A stretch of 64,000 nucleotides of DNA from Halorubrum depositum (lineage in GTDB: Archaea > Halobacteriota > Halobacteria > Halobacteriales > Haloferacaceae). Under the pieces are notes generated by a model. The model was not told the origin of the DNA, made no database searches, and saw nothing but the letters and a program-made list of their open reading frames with translations. The stretch covers positions 124,001 to 188,000 of the forward strand of contig NZ_VCNM01000003.1 in the NCBI RefSeq assembly GCF_007671725.1, read 5' to 3'. Shown here in pieces: positions 7,633 through 16,246 of the stretch; the first letter of the stretch is position 1; each line of letters begins with the position of its first letter. A program made the position numbers and the translations under genes.

Positions 7633-8751
7633 TCAGAACGCCCGCAGCTCCTCGAGCACGGCCAGCGCGGAGCCGTCGTCGATGGCCTCGCGGGCGGTCT
7701 CCAGTCCCGCCTCGATCGAGTCGGCGTCCTCGCGGGCGTAGATCCGGAGCGCGGCGTTGACCGCGACCGCGTCGGCGAAGGCGCCGTCGCGTTCGCCGGC
7801 CAGGACCTCCCCGGTGATGGCGGCCGACTCCGCGGCCACGTCGTCGACCGCGAGGTCCGCCTCCTCGAGGTCCATCCCGTACTCGGCGGTCTCGATCTCG
7901 AAGTCGTCGAAGGAGGCGCCCTCGCTGCCGGCCTCGTCGCCATCGCTCTCCCCGTCGCCGTCGCTCCCGCCGGCCGCGTCCCACTCGGCGACCTTGGTGT
8001 AGCCGGGTCGCACGTCGTCGTACCCCTCCATGCCCTGGAACATCAGGACGCGGTCGAGGTCGTGGAACTCGCTTTCGACGAACGTGTCGACCACCTTCTT
8101 CGCGAACGCGAGGTGGTAGAAGGAGCCGAGGTGGACGGACGCGCCGGCGGGGTTCGCCAGCGTCTCGATCGTGTTGACGAACGTCCGGACCCCCATCATG
8201 TCCCGGCGGTCGAACAGGTCGTCGATCGCGGGGTTGAACGCGGGCTGGTAGTAGAAGCCGAAGCCAGTCTCGTCGACCATGTCGGCGGAGTCGGACGGCG
8301 TCAGCTCGGTGTGGACGCCGAGCTCGTCTAAGACGTGCTTGTACGCGTCCTGCTTCTGCGTGGGGACGCGGTCGCCCGAGTGGACGACGACGGGAGTGCC
8401 CGCGGCGGCCGCGACGACGCCGGCGGCGACGCCGAGGATGGCGGAGCGCCCCTTCCCGTCGTAGTTGGCGCCGCAGTCGACGGGGTCGGCGTCGGGCTCG
8501 GCGTACTCGACGCGCTCGCACATCACGTCGACGTACGCCCCGAGCTCCTCGGGCGTGTTCCGCTTCCAGCGGTTCGCGAGCCAGAACGCCCCGAGCGTCG
8601 TCGAGTCGGGCTCGTCCGCGAGAACCCGCTCGAACGCCTCGGTCGCCTGCGCGCGCGTCAGGTCGTCGGCCGACTTGTGACCGGAGCCGCAGACCTCGGT
8701 CATCAGCCGCTTGAGGGGCCACTCGCCGAACTCCTGGGTCGCCTGAGCCAT
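7633..8751 (-). CDS. TrpD2-like anthranilate phosphoribosyltransferase family protein
   Basis: A 372-aa member of the glycosyltransferase 3/TrpD family. Family blocks include the N-terminal helical LTRAQATEAFERVLADEPD, GANYDGKGRSAILGVAAG (phosphate-binding region) and VVHSGDRVPTQKQDAYKHVLDELGV. It lacks the canonical GTGGD loop of biosynthetic TrpD and looks closer to TrpD2/YbiB proteins, some of which bind DNA rather than make tryptophan. No other trp gene is adjacent. An Asp/Glu/Ser/Gly-rich insertion lies at about residues 257-280. The start at 8751 (MAQATQEFGEWPLKRLM) is preferred over the 457-aa extension, which runs into low-complexity Arg-rich sequence. Confidence 0.75.
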   Translation of the reverse strand: MAQATQEFGEWPLKRLMTEVCGSGHKSADDLTRAQATEAFERVLADEPDSTTLGAFWLANRWKRNTPEELGAYVDVMCERVEYAEPDADPVDCGANYDGKGRSAILGVAAGVVAAAAGTPVVVHSGDRVPTQKQDAYKHVLDELGVHTELTPSDSADMVDETGFGFYYQPAFNPAIDDLFDRRDMMGVRTFVNTIETLANPAGASVHLGSFYHLAFAKKVVDTFVESEFHDLDRVLMFQGMEGYDDVRPGYTKVAEWDAAGGSDGDGESDGDEAGSEGASFDDFEIETAEYGMDLEEADLAVDDVAAESAAITGEVLAGERDGAFADAVAVNAALRIYAREDADSIEAGLETAREAIDDGSALAVLEELRAF

Positions 8752-8979
8752 ACGCGTCGTTCGGGGCCTCGAACGAAAAGTCCCTCGCTCGGCTCCCGGC
8801 CGGCGGGAACGGACCGCTCGCGGACGGCGCGCGCGAGCGCACGACGGGGTAGGCCCGAGCGCGGCGAGCCGGACCGGGCTCGGGAGGCGCGCGCGAGCCG
8901 CGGAGGCCGGCGACGGAGCCCCTCGCGCCGGTTCCGTGCCAACCGTTCGCATAATACAAGAGATCGATTGGGGTTTTCT

Positions 8980-9060
8980 ATCCTGTTTTAGAATTGTATC
9001 GTCCAATTTCTATTCTCAGAAGAATTGTACCAGGGTGCAAAAGCGTTAAAACTATATGTG
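8980..9060 (+). promoter_or_regulatory. AT-rich promoter/operator region
   Basis: The 336-nt gap 8752-9087 has no gene but holds a markedly AT-rich block. It contains a direct repeat agaattgta at 8990 and 9021 (31 nt apart), and a short inverted repeat attct/agaat at 9012-9025. A TATA-like ttaaaactatat follows near 9046-9057, about 35 nt before the small gene at 9088. The repeats resemble operator half-sites for an unknown regulator. Confidence 0.4.
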
Positions 9061-9087
9061 CGTCCATCTGTTAGAGAAGCGTACCCG

Positions 9088-9246
9088 ATGACGTCCAAAT
9101 CCGTCGCCACCGCGCTCACGCTGTATCGCGCCCGCACGCTGACGCTCGAACAGGCCGCCACCGTCGGCGGCTGCTCGGCGGCGCAGCTGGAGGAGAGCGC
9201 CCGGGCGTTCGCGCCGACGTCGGGGCGGGCTCCCGCCGACGACTGA
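9088..9246 (+). CDS. Small HTH-like protein (52 aa)
   Basis: A 52-aa protein, MTSKSVATALTLYRART followed by LTLEQAATVGGCSAAQLEESARAF. The pattern LTLEQAA-x-x-GGCSxAQL resembles a single helix-turn-helix, and I recall similar very small proteins across haloarchaea (possibly the family called DUF7317). It is preceded by a strongly AT-rich promoter region with repeated motifs, suggesting regulated expression. No partner is obvious. It could be a minimal DNA-binding regulator; that is inference. Confidence 0.65.
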   Translation: MTSKSVATALTLYRARTLTLEQAATVGGCSAAQLEESARAFAPTSGRAPADD

Positions 9247-9358
9247 CTCGGCCCTCCCTGAACCGCCCCCGCCACCGGCCCGCCACCGACCCGCCGACGC
9301 TCCGGAACGGCTGACCCTCTCCGAAACCCGTAGGTACGCGCGACCCCAACAGGACGCA

Positions 9359-10417
9359 ATGAGTCTGGACGCCGACTGGCGGGCCGACGTCGACGCGGTC
9401 GACGCCGCGCTCGTCGACGAGTACCAGAGCGGCTTCCCCGTCGAGCCGCGCCCGTTCGAGCGGGTCGCCCGCGAGATAGCCGCCGAGACGGGCGTCGCCG
9501 TCGACGCCGACGAGGCGCTCGACCGCGTCCGCGACCTCCGCGAGCGCGGCGTGTTCCGGCGGTTCGGCGCGGTGCTCAACCCGCCCGTCATCGGGTCGTC
9601 GACGCTGGCGGCCGTGCGGGCGCCCGAAGACCGGTTCGACGAGGTCGCCGAGGTGATCAACGGCTACCGGCAGGTGAACCACAACTACCGCCGCGACCAC
9701 GCGTGGAACCAGTGGTTCGTCGTCACCGCGGGCTCGCGGGAGCGCCGGGACGAGATTCTCGCGGAGATCGAGGAGCGGACCGGCTGCGAGGTGCTGGCGC
9801 TCCCGATGCTCACGGACTACTACATCGACCTGGAGTTCCCCGTGGTCAACGCGGATCGGTTCGCGCGGGAGTCCCTCGACGAGACCGCGGTTTCGGCCAC
9901 CCGCATCTCCGAGGACGCCCGCGGCGACCTCTCGCCGCTCGAGGCCGACCTCCTCCTCGCGATCCAGGACGGCTTCCCGCTGTCGGCGACCCCCTACGCC
10001 GACGTGGCCGACGAGATCGGCGCCCCCATCGACGACGTCCTCGCAGCGGTCGAGCGCCTGCTCGCGGACGGCTGCATCAAGCGGATCGGGTGCGTCGTCA
10101 ACCACGTCGTCACCGGGTTCACGAACAACTGCATGGTCGTCTGGGACGTGCCCGACGACGAGCTCGACGAGCGCGGCGAGGCGGTCGGGAGCCTCCCGTA
10201 CGTCACGCTGTGTTACCACCGCCCGCGCCGGCCCGAGCAGGAGTGGGAGTACAACCTGTTCACGATGATCCACGGGCGCGAGGCCGAGGCCGTCGACGCG
10301 AAGATCGACGAGCTGGCGGCCGACCACCTCCCGTTCGCCCACGAACGGTTGTACTCGACGGAGACGCTGAAACAGACCGGCGCGCGGTACGAGGACCTCG
10401 TCGCGGACGGGGAGTAG
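9359..10417 (+). CDS. ahbAB: Two-module siroheme decarboxylase-like (AhbA-AhbB) protein
   Basis: A 352-aa protein built of two AsnC/Lrp-like halves, each a winged-helix plus ligand domain. Half 1 spans about 1-165 (ERVAREIAAETG, RFGAVLNPPVIGSS, NHNYRRDHAWNQWFVVTAG). Half 2 spans about 180-345 (LLAIQDGFPLSATPYADVA, KRIGCVVNHVVTGFTNNCMVVWDV, CYHRPRRPEQEWEYNLFTMIHG). The NHNYRR/CYHRP-WxYNLF features are those of siroheme decarboxylases AhbA and AhbB, which convert siroheme to didecarboxysiroheme in the archaeal heme pathway. Many databases label such genes as Lrp/AsnC regulators. A pure regulator role remains an alternative. Confidence 0.75.
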   Translation: MSLDADWRADVDAVDAALVDEYQSGFPVEPRPFERVAREIAAETGVAVDADEALDRVRDLRERGVFRRFGAVLNPPVIGSSTLAAVRAPEDRFDEVAEVINGYRQVNHNYRRDHAWNQWFVVTAGSRERRDEILAEIEERTGCEVLALPMLTDYYIDLEFPVVNADRFARESLDETAVSATRISEDARGDLSPLEADLLLAIQDGFPLSATPYADVADEIGAPIDDVLAAVERLLADGCIKRIGCVVNHVVTGFTNNCMVVWDVPDDELDERGEAVGSLPYVTLCYHRPRRPEQEWEYNLFTMIHGREAEAVDAKIDELAADHLPFAHERLYSTETLKQTGARYEDLVADGE

Positions 10418-10444
10418 CGCTGAAGGAGGGACGGACCGCGGACC

Positions 10445-11206
10445 TCAGTCGTCGCCGAGCGACGCGCCCGGCTCGTCCGCGTCGAGCGCGTCGCGGGCGG
10501 CGGCGTCGAGACCGCTTCCCGCGCCGAGGCCGTCGAGCGCGTCCGCGCCCGCGACCGCGACGACGACGAAGCCGACCTTCGAGACGACGTCGAGGTAGAC
10601 GAACACGAGCATCTCCGTGGAGGCCGTCAGGAGCCCGAGGCCGGTCGGCGCCAGCACCCAGACGACCGGGTACAGCGTCCAGAGGACGACCGTGATGTTC
10701 CGGAGCGTCCCGAAGACGGCGCGGACGCGGTCGCCCTCGGCCGACGCCGAGCGCGGGAGCGCGACGAGCAGGCCGTAGACGAGCGCGGCGTACGCCGTCG
10801 CGGCGACGCCGAACAGGGCCCACGAGAGCGTCCCGGCGGTGACGACCGCGGCGGTCCCGCCGGCGATGATCACCACGTCGACCGCGATCAGCCCGGCGAG
10901 CAGCCCGCGCGACGGGCGCGCGAGCAGGCCGAGGTAGAGGAGTAGCAGCGGGGTCGTGATCAGCCAGTCGAGGTAGCGCGCGACCGGGAGGTCGCCGCCG
11001 GGCGTCGCCACCGTTCCGAGCCCGAGCGCCATCGCGAGGTACGCGAGCGCCGCGACTCCGGTGACGCCGGCGAGGGTGGCGTAGTACCGCGCGTGCGACT
11101 CGCCGGTCTCAGGCGACCCCGACAGCCACGCCCACAGCGGCGGCACCGTCCCCGCGCCCATCGCGAGGACCCCGAGCCACGCCCATATCGTCGTGTCGGC
11201 GAGCAT
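10445..11206 (-). CDS. sop2: Sensory rhodopsin II
   Basis: A seven-helix retinal protein of 253 aa for blue-light (negative) phototaxis. The counterion is Asp80 in ARYLDWLITTP, helix G carries Asp206 and the retinal-binding Lys210 in YLDVVSKVGF, and Tyr179 in VLWTLYPVVW matches Tyr174 of Natronomonas SRII. The residue just before the lysine is Ser209 where NpSRII has Thr204. The N-terminus and the RYYATLAGVTGVAALAYLAM block resemble SRII rather than SRI, bacteriorhodopsin or halorhodopsin. It begins 1 nt after the stop of its transducer gene htr2, the usual transducer-receptor order. It acts in the cell membrane bound to HtrII. Confidence 0.9.
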   Translation of the reverse strand: MLADTTIWAWLGVLAMGAGTVPPLWAWLSGSPETGESHARYYATLAGVTGVAALAYLAMALGLGTVATPGGDLPVARYLDWLITTPLLLLYLGLLARPSRGLLAGLIAVDVVIIAGGTAAVVTAGTLSWALFGVAATAYAALVYGLLVALPRSASAEGDRVRAVFGTLRNITVVLWTLYPVVWVLAPTGLGLLTASTEMLVFVYLDVVSKVGFVVVAVAGADALDGLGAGSGLDAAARDALDADEPGASLGDD

Positions 11207-11207
11207 C

Positions 11208-12908
11208 TCAGTTCACCCCCTCCCCGGCGGCGCCGTCGTCGGGCTCCCCGTGCGAGAAGTCGAAGGCGGTGTCGGAGTCGCTCCCGCGCCCGCCCGTTTC
11301 GGCGTCGGCACCGTCGCCCGCGGTCCCCCCGTCGGAGACCGCCGTGGCGGACCCGCCCGGAGCGCCCGAATCGCCCCCGAGCGCGTCGTCGGCCACGAAC
11401 TCGAAGCCGCCGACAGCGTCGCGCAGGCGGCCCGCGCGGTCGGAGAGCGACTCGGCGGCGGTCTCGACCGCCCCGAGGGTGCGCTCCTGCTCGTCGACCG
11501 CGCCGGTGACGTCGCCGGCCGCGCCGGCCGTCTGCGCGCTGATCGCGGAGACGTCCTCGACGTGGCCGACGACCGCGTCCACGGAGTCGGCCTGCGTCTC
11601 CGTGGCGCGGGTGATCTCGGTCATGCTGGTGTCGGTGCGCTCGGAGGCCTCAGCGAGGCGCTCCAGGGCGTCGATCGACGTCTCGACGGTCTCGACGCCG
11701 GCGGAGATCCGCTCTTCGGTGCGCTCCATCGCGTTCGCGCCCGTCTCCGCGCGCTCCTGTACGGAGTGGATCCGAGCCTCGATCTCGCTGGCCGACTCCT
11801 GGGTCTCCTCGGCCAGCGCCTTCACCTCCTCGGCGACGACCGCGAAGCCGGCGCCCTCCGCGCCGGACCGGGCCGCCTCGATCGACGCGTTGAGCGCGAG
11901 CAGGTTCGTCTGCTCGGCGATCTCCGAGATGGTGTCGACCACCTCGCCGATCTCCTCGACCTCCGCGGCCAGCGCCTCGACCTCGGCGGTCGTCTCCGCG
12001 GTCGTCTCCTCGACCGCGTCCATCTCCGCGAGCGCCTCCTCGGCGGCCTCGCGGCCCTCCTCGCCGACGCCCGCGGCGTGCTCCGCGGTCTCGGCCACGT
12101 CGGAGACGGTGGCGGCGACCTCCTCGGCCGACGACGCGAGGTTCTCCGCCTCGTCGGTCGCCGCCCGGAGGTCGTCGCGCTGGGTGCGCGCCCCCTCGGC
12201 GATCTCCTCGACCGCCTCGCTCACGGTCCCGGTCGTCGCCCGAAGGCTCTCCGTGCGGTCGTCGACGGTGCCCGCGACGTCGGCGGTGTCCTCGGCGACC
12301 GTCGCGACCGACGCCACCGTCCCTTCCAGCTCGTCGGCCATCTCGTTGAACGCGGCGCCGACGCGGGCCATCGCCTCGCTGTCGCTCTCGGGGTCGACGC
12401 GCCGCGTCAGGTCGCCGTCGGCGAGCGCCCGCATGGCCGATTCGTACTCGCTCGCCTTGCGCTCGACCGTCTCGGCGCGCTCGGTCGCCTCCCGGCGGGC
12501 CTCCTCGGCCTCACGGCGGGCGATCTCCGCGTCGTCGATCTCGGCGCGGAGCGAGCCGCGCATGGCGTCGAACGCCTCGAACAGCCGGCCGATCTCGTCG
12601 GTCCGCCCCGTCTCGAGCGTCACGTCGAGGTCTCCGTCGGCCATGCGCTCCGCCTTCGCCGTGAGCTGGCGCAGCGAGATGACCGTGTTCGACCCGACCG
12701 TGACGCCGATGAGCGCGAGCCCGATCACCGTCAGCAGCGTCATCCCGACGAGGCCGGAGCGGATCTCCGCGCCGATCGCCCCGACGCCCTCCGTTCGGAG
12801 GTAGACGACCGCCCCGTACGCGACTGAGATCCCCGTGACGCCGATCAGCGACAGCGCGAGTTTCGCGCCGTAGCTCGACCGGACGCCGGAGAACGGTCCC
12901 TCTTGCAT
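11208..12908 (-). CDS. htr2: Sensory rhodopsin II transducer
   Basis: A 566-aa halobacterial transducer that passes the SRII light signal to CheA. Two membrane helices (about 16-38 and 50-73) are separated by only a short external loop, so it has no large extracellular sensor, as in Natronomonas HtrII. A HAMP domain follows ([30 protein letters not shown]), then a second HAMP-like segment ([12 protein letters not shown]). The methyl-accepting coiled coil has its CheA/CheW-binding tip at [20 protein letters not shown], about residues 335-355. The C-terminal tail is acidic and low complexity. It is co-transcribed with sop2 (TGA-G-ATG). Confidence 0.92.
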   Translation of the reverse strand: MQEGPFSGVRSSYGAKLALSLIGVTGISVAYGAVVYLRTEGVGAIGAEIRSGLVGMTLLTVIGLALIGVTVGSNTVISLRQLTAKAERMADGDLDVTLETGRTDEIGRLFEAFDAMRGSLRAEIDDAEIARREAEEARREATERAETVERKASEYESAMRALADGDLTRRVDPESDSEAMARVGAAFNEMADELEGTVASVATVAEDTADVAGTVDDRTESLRATTGTVSEAVEEIAEGARTQRDDLRAATDEAENLASSAEEVAATVSDVAETAEHAAGVGEEGREAAEEALAEMDAVEETTAETTAEVEALAAEVEEIGEVVDTISEIAEQTNLLALNASIEAARSGAEGAGFAVVAEEVKALAEETQESASEIEARIHSVQERAETGANAMERTEERISAGVETVETSIDALERLAEASERTDTSMTEITRATETQADSVDAVVGHVEDVSAISAQTAGAAGDVTGAVDEQERTLGAVETAAESLSDRAGRLRDAVGGFEFVADDALGGDSGAPGGSATAVSDGGTAGDGADAETGGRGSDSDTAFDFSHGEPDDGAAGEGVN

Positions 12909-13006
12909 GATGTACCGATCGCCAGGGAAACGGCGACATTAATGACTGGGATGAAAATATCAGTTCTGAAAACCCTGTGCGGCGCGATCTCGGCCGAAGG
13001 CGGCGG

Positions 13007-13561
13007 TCAGCCGAGGAGGTAGCGCGTCCAGGGGTACCGCTCGACGAGCGGCTCGCCGCCGACCTCGTACTGTTCGACGTAGGCGTCGAGCCCGAGGATG
13101 CGCCCGGCGCCGAAGGCGGCGACCGAGAGGAACACGAGCATGTACGCGAAGTCGCCGTTGATGTAGCCGTGGCCGATGTCCCAGTTCCCGAGGTAGAACA
13201 GGAGCATCATGAACGCGCCCCAGAACGCGGCGAATCGCGTGAGCAAGCCCACGATGACGCCGAGACCGATGAGGAGTTCGCCCCACGGCACCGCGACGTT
13301 CACGAACTCGACGAACCACGCGGTCTCGCCCATCGCGGTGAACAGCCCGGCGGCCGGACTCCCGTTCCCGGCTGGCGCGTTCAAGAGGTAGCCGGACGCG
13401 CTGAACTCCCCGCTCAGAACCTTGTCGAGGCCGCTCTGGAAGAACGCCAACCCGATCATCAAGCGCAACGCGAGGATGAACCAGACGCTGAGCGTGTGGA
13501 GTCTTCCCTCCACCGAGACGCCGCCGATCGTGCTCCGCAGTGAGACTTCTTTTGTCGACAT
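13007..13561 (-). CDS. DoxX family membrane protein
   Basis: A 184-aa polytopic membrane protein of the DoxX/TQO small subunit family. Blocks include LRLMIGLAFFQSGLDKVLSGEFSA (about 31-54), VPWGELLIGLGVIVGLLTRFAA and GNWDIGHGYINGDFAYMLVFL. Members are linked to quinone or sulfur redox chemistry, but no substrate is assigned. It lies just upstream of htr2 in the same direction, 98 nt away, though that gap contains a separate TATA-like attaat for htr2. The start at 13561 (MSTKEVSLRS) precedes the first amphipathic segment. Confidence 0.8.
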   Translation of the reverse strand: MSTKEVSLRSTIGGVSVEGRLHTLSVWFILALRLMIGLAFFQSGLDKVLSGEFSASGYLLNAPAGNGSPAAGLFTAMGETAWFVEFVNVAVPWGELLIGLGVIVGLLTRFAAFWGAFMMLLFYLGNWDIGHGYINGDFAYMLVFLSVAAFGAGRILGLDAYVEQYEVGGEPLVERYPWTRYLLG

Positions 13562-13677
13562 ACCGATACCGACTCGCCGTCGGGGGATAATTGCCGGTCG
13601 GGATTCCCGGGAGGGGAGAGACCGACGGGAGCGGGCGGGACCGGTACGTTGACGGGGGCTCCGGCTCCCGACTACGT

Positions 13678-14484
13678 ATGTCGGACGCGTTCGATCGGCT
13701 CGGGTACGGGACGTACAGGCTGGCCCGCGGCGAGGAGTGCGTCGCCGGGGTCGCCCACGCGGTCGAGACGGGCTACCGGCACGTCGACACGGCGCAGGAG
13801 TACGACAACGAGGCGTCGGTCGGGACGGGGATCGACCGCACCGACGTCGACCGCGACGACCTGTTCGTCGCGACGAAGCTCTCGACGGACAACCTCTCGT
13901 ACGACGAGGCGGTCGCGACGGCGCGGGTGAGCCGCGACCGGCTCGGCGTCGACTCGATCGACCTGCTGTACGTCCACTGGCCGATACACACCTACGACCC
14001 CGCGGAGACGCTGCCCGCGCTCGACCACCTCGTCGACGAGGGCGTCGTCGACCGGATCGGGCTCTCGAACTTCCGACCCGACCAGCTGGAGGAGGCCATC
14101 GACCGGCTCGACCACGACGTGTTCGCCCACCAAGTGGAGTGTCATCCCCTGCTCCAACAGCGGGAGCTGCGCGAGCTCGCCGTCGAGCGCGGCCACTGGC
14201 TCGTCGCGTACTCGCCGATCGCTCGCAACCGCGTCGCCGACGTGGACGTGCTGCGAGAGATCGCCGCGAAGCACGACGCGAGCCCGGCACAGGTGAGCCT
14301 CGCGTGGCTCCTCTCGAAGGAGCGGGTCGCGCCGATCCCGAAGGCCGCGAGCTTCGACCACGTCGAGGCGAACCGGGCGGCCCGCGATCTCGACCTCGAC
14401 CGCGAGGACGTCGAGCGGATCGACGCGCTCGACCGCGGCGAGCGCGTCGTCGACTTCGACGAGGCGCCGTGGAATCAGGTGTGA
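13678..14484 (+). CDS. Aldo/keto reductase
   Basis: A 268-aa (beta/alpha)8 NADPH-dependent oxidoreductase. Motifs: GYRHVDTAQEYDNE (catalytic Asp and Tyr), VATKLSTDN (catalytic Lys), VDSIDLLYVHWP (catalytic His), GLSNF and the cofactor segment PIPKAASFDHVEAN. All four catalytic tetrad positions are present. The substrate is not predictable, but bacterial relatives reduce small ketoaldehydes or 2,5-diketogluconate. It is divergent from the DoxX gene with about 115 nt between them. Confidence 0.88.
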   Translation: MSDAFDRLGYGTYRLARGEECVAGVAHAVETGYRHVDTAQEYDNEASVGTGIDRTDVDRDDLFVATKLSTDNLSYDEAVATARVSRDRLGVDSIDLLYVHWPIHTYDPAETLPALDHLVDEGVVDRIGLSNFRPDQLEEAIDRLDHDVFAHQVECHPLLQQRELRELAVERGHWLVAYSPIARNRVADVDVLREIAAKHDASPAQVSLAWLLSKERVAPIPKAASFDHVEANRAARDLDLDREDVERIDALDRGERVVDFDEAPWNQV

Positions 14485-14590
14485 CGGTGGGCCCTCTCAT
14501 CCGGTTCGGTATATAGCCGTCAGGAGCCAAACCCACCGCTACGACCCACTCATAGTCGGTTTTACGTCGGTCTCGGTCGATCGTCGAAAC

Positions 14591-14752
14591 GTGACCGAAT
14601 CCGAGACCGACCCCTCCGGCCGGCCGGCGCTGCTCGCCGCGATCCCGAGCGCGGAGCGGGTCGCCGAGTGGATGCGCACGCTCGCCTTGCTCGCCGGCGT
14701 GATGGGGCTGCTGATCGCGCTGTTCGTACTCGAACTCCTCACTCGGCTCTGA
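14591..14752 (+). CDS. Small single-span membrane protein (53 aa)
   Basis: Found by direct reading. A GTG start gives 53 aa: a polar N-terminus (VTESETDPSGRP), an amphipathic IPSAERVAEWMRT, and one membrane helix LALLAGVMGLLIALFVLELL. A TATA-like gttttacg stretch lies about 20-30 nt upstream. Small proteins of this kind are common in haloarchaea and usually have no assigned role. Coding is supported by the sharply hydrophobic segment and stop placement, but not proven. Confidence 0.55.
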   Translation: MTESETDPSGRPALLAAIPSAERVAEWMRTLALLAGVMGLLIALFVLELLTRL

Positions 14753-14948
14753 GACGGGCGCGGCGGCCTCGTCGACGCCGTCGCGGCAGCGTCGCCGTCG
14801 CAGCAGCATCGTCGTCGAGCCTCGCCGTCGCCCGAGGCGAAACTGAACGCCGTCCCGCACCGGACCGCGACCCTGACGCCCCGTCGTCGGAGATTTCACT
14901 TCCGCTTTCGGGCGCGTTTTTAAAAGGCGTCGGCCCGACGACTCCGGT

Positions 14949-15365
14949 ATGAGCCAGTCCACGTTCGACGACGACGACCTGTTCGGCGAGGCGGCCGAAG
15001 AGACCCGGGCCGAGGTCGAAGAGCACCTCGCGGCCGCTCGGGCCGAGCTCCCCGACCCCGACGACGTGTGGGAGACGGACGCGGACAACGTGCTCGGCGC
15101 CCTCAACGGGCTCAAGTCCGCCCTCGACGTCGGCGACGCGATCGGCTCCGTCCGGTCGGCGAAGAAGGCGTACGTGCTCGGCGAGCGCGCCGACGCCTTC
15201 GAGGACGCCGAGGATTTGAAAGCGGAGATCGAGGCGCTGGAGTCGCTCGTCGGCGACATCGAGAGCGCCGCCGAGGAGGTCGCCTCGCTCACGGGGACGG
15301 TTCCCGCGATCCGCGGGGCCCTGCAGGACGCGGCGGACGCCGACGACGAGGAAGACGAAGAGTAG
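14949..15365 (+). CDS. DUF5790-like haloarchaeal protein
   Basis: A 138-aa soluble, highly acidic helical protein: MSQSTFDDDDLFGEAAEE, then the conserved NVLGALNGLKSALDVGDA and AKKAYVLGERADAFEDAEDL. This is the pattern I recall for DUF5790, a haloarchaea-restricted family without known function. The acidic C-terminus (DAADADDEEDEE) is probably disordered. It is preceded by a TATA-like tttttaaaag box (about 14918-14927). The convergent creatininase-family gene starts 12 nt past its stop. Confidence 0.8.
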   Translation: MSQSTFDDDDLFGEAAEETRAEVEEHLAAARAELPDPDDVWETDADNVLGALNGLKSALDVGDAIGSVRSAKKAYVLGERADAFEDAEDLKAEIEALESLVGDIESAAEEVASLTGTVPAIRGALQDAADADDEEDEE

Positions 15366-15377
15366 CGACGCCGCGGC

Positions 15378-16133
15378 TCACCGGTCCTCCCGCTCGACGA
15401 CCGCCGCCGCCAGCTCCGCCAGCGCGTCGCTCGCGAGGCGCAGGAGCGCCTCGCCGCGCTCGGCGTCGCCGTCGGTCGGGTCGCCGACGACGCCGTTCTC
15501 GGTGAACTCGTCCGAGTCGTGCGCGAGGTTCACCCCCGAGACCCACTCGCCCCAGCGGTCGGCGGCCCCCTCGCTCGCGGCCGCGACGCGGTCCTCGCGG
15601 ACGAGGTCGGGGTTCGTCGCGCGCAGCAGCGCCGTCTCCAGCGGGCCGGCGTGGCCCATGTCGCCCGCGTGCTCGCCGACCGCCTCGAACCAGGTGAACG
15701 CGACGGCGTAACCGTCGTGGGTGCCGTCGCGGGAGAACCGGCGGGCGACCTCCGCGAGCGCCTCGACGTTGCCGCCGTGCCCGTTGACGAACACGACCCG
15801 GTCGATTCCGTGGTGCGGCAGCGATTCGGCCGCTTCGCGAACGTACGCGCGGAAGGCATCCGGCGAGACCCACATCGTCCCGTCGAACGCGCGGTGCTCC
15901 TCGGCGACGCCGACGGGGATCGGCGGGGCGACCGCGGCTTCGGCGGTCCCCTCGTCTCGATCCCCCGTACCCCCGTACGCCGCCGCGCCCGCCTCCGCGA
16001 CCGCGACGGCGTCGAGGGTGTCGGTCCCGAGCGGCGCGTGGGGGCCGTGCTGTTCGGTGCTGCCGACGGGGACGAACGCGACGTCGACGTCGGCGTCGCG
16101 CACGTCGGTCCAAGTGGCGTCAGCGAGTCGCAT
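15378..16133 (-). CDS. arfB: Creatininase family amidohydrolase, likely ArfB
   Basis: A 251-aa creatininase-fold metallohydrolase. Metal ligands are visible in PVGSTEQHGPHAPLGTDT (Glu, His, Asp), in VNGHGGN and in the MGHAGPLETALL block. In archaea this family includes ArfB, which deformylates the formamidopyrimidine made by ArfA in riboflavin and F420 precursor synthesis. That role fits a single-copy haloarchaeal member, but a creatininase-like role cannot be excluded, and no other riboflavin gene is adjacent. The start at 16133 gives MRLADATWTDV; an upstream in-frame ATG would add an Arg-rich extension. Confidence 0.75.
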   Translation of the reverse strand: MRLADATWTDVRDADVDVAFVPVGSTEQHGPHAPLGTDTLDAVAVAEAGAAAYGGTGDRDEGTAEAAVAPPIPVGVAEEHRAFDGTMWVSPDAFRAYVREAAESLPHHGIDRVVFVNGHGGNVEALAEVARRFSRDGTHDGYAVAFTWFEAVGEHAGDMGHAGPLETALLRATNPDLVREDRVAAASEGAADRWGEWVSGVNLAHDSDEFTENGVVGDPTDGDAERGEALLRLASDALAELAAAVVEREDR

Positions 16134-16246
16134 GCGGCCCCTTCGACGGGACGCGCCGTATAGCCGACGATCGGACGGGGGATCGACCGCGAACGGACCG
16201 CGAGTCGACACGGGGAATTATTCCGATCCGCGGTGACAGTCACCTC

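Noticed and set aside
11193-12827. 544-aa and 511-aa open frames antisense to the transducer gene
   Set aside because: Translations are Arg/Leu/Gly- or Ser-rich low complexity; the minus strand gives a canonical HtrII.
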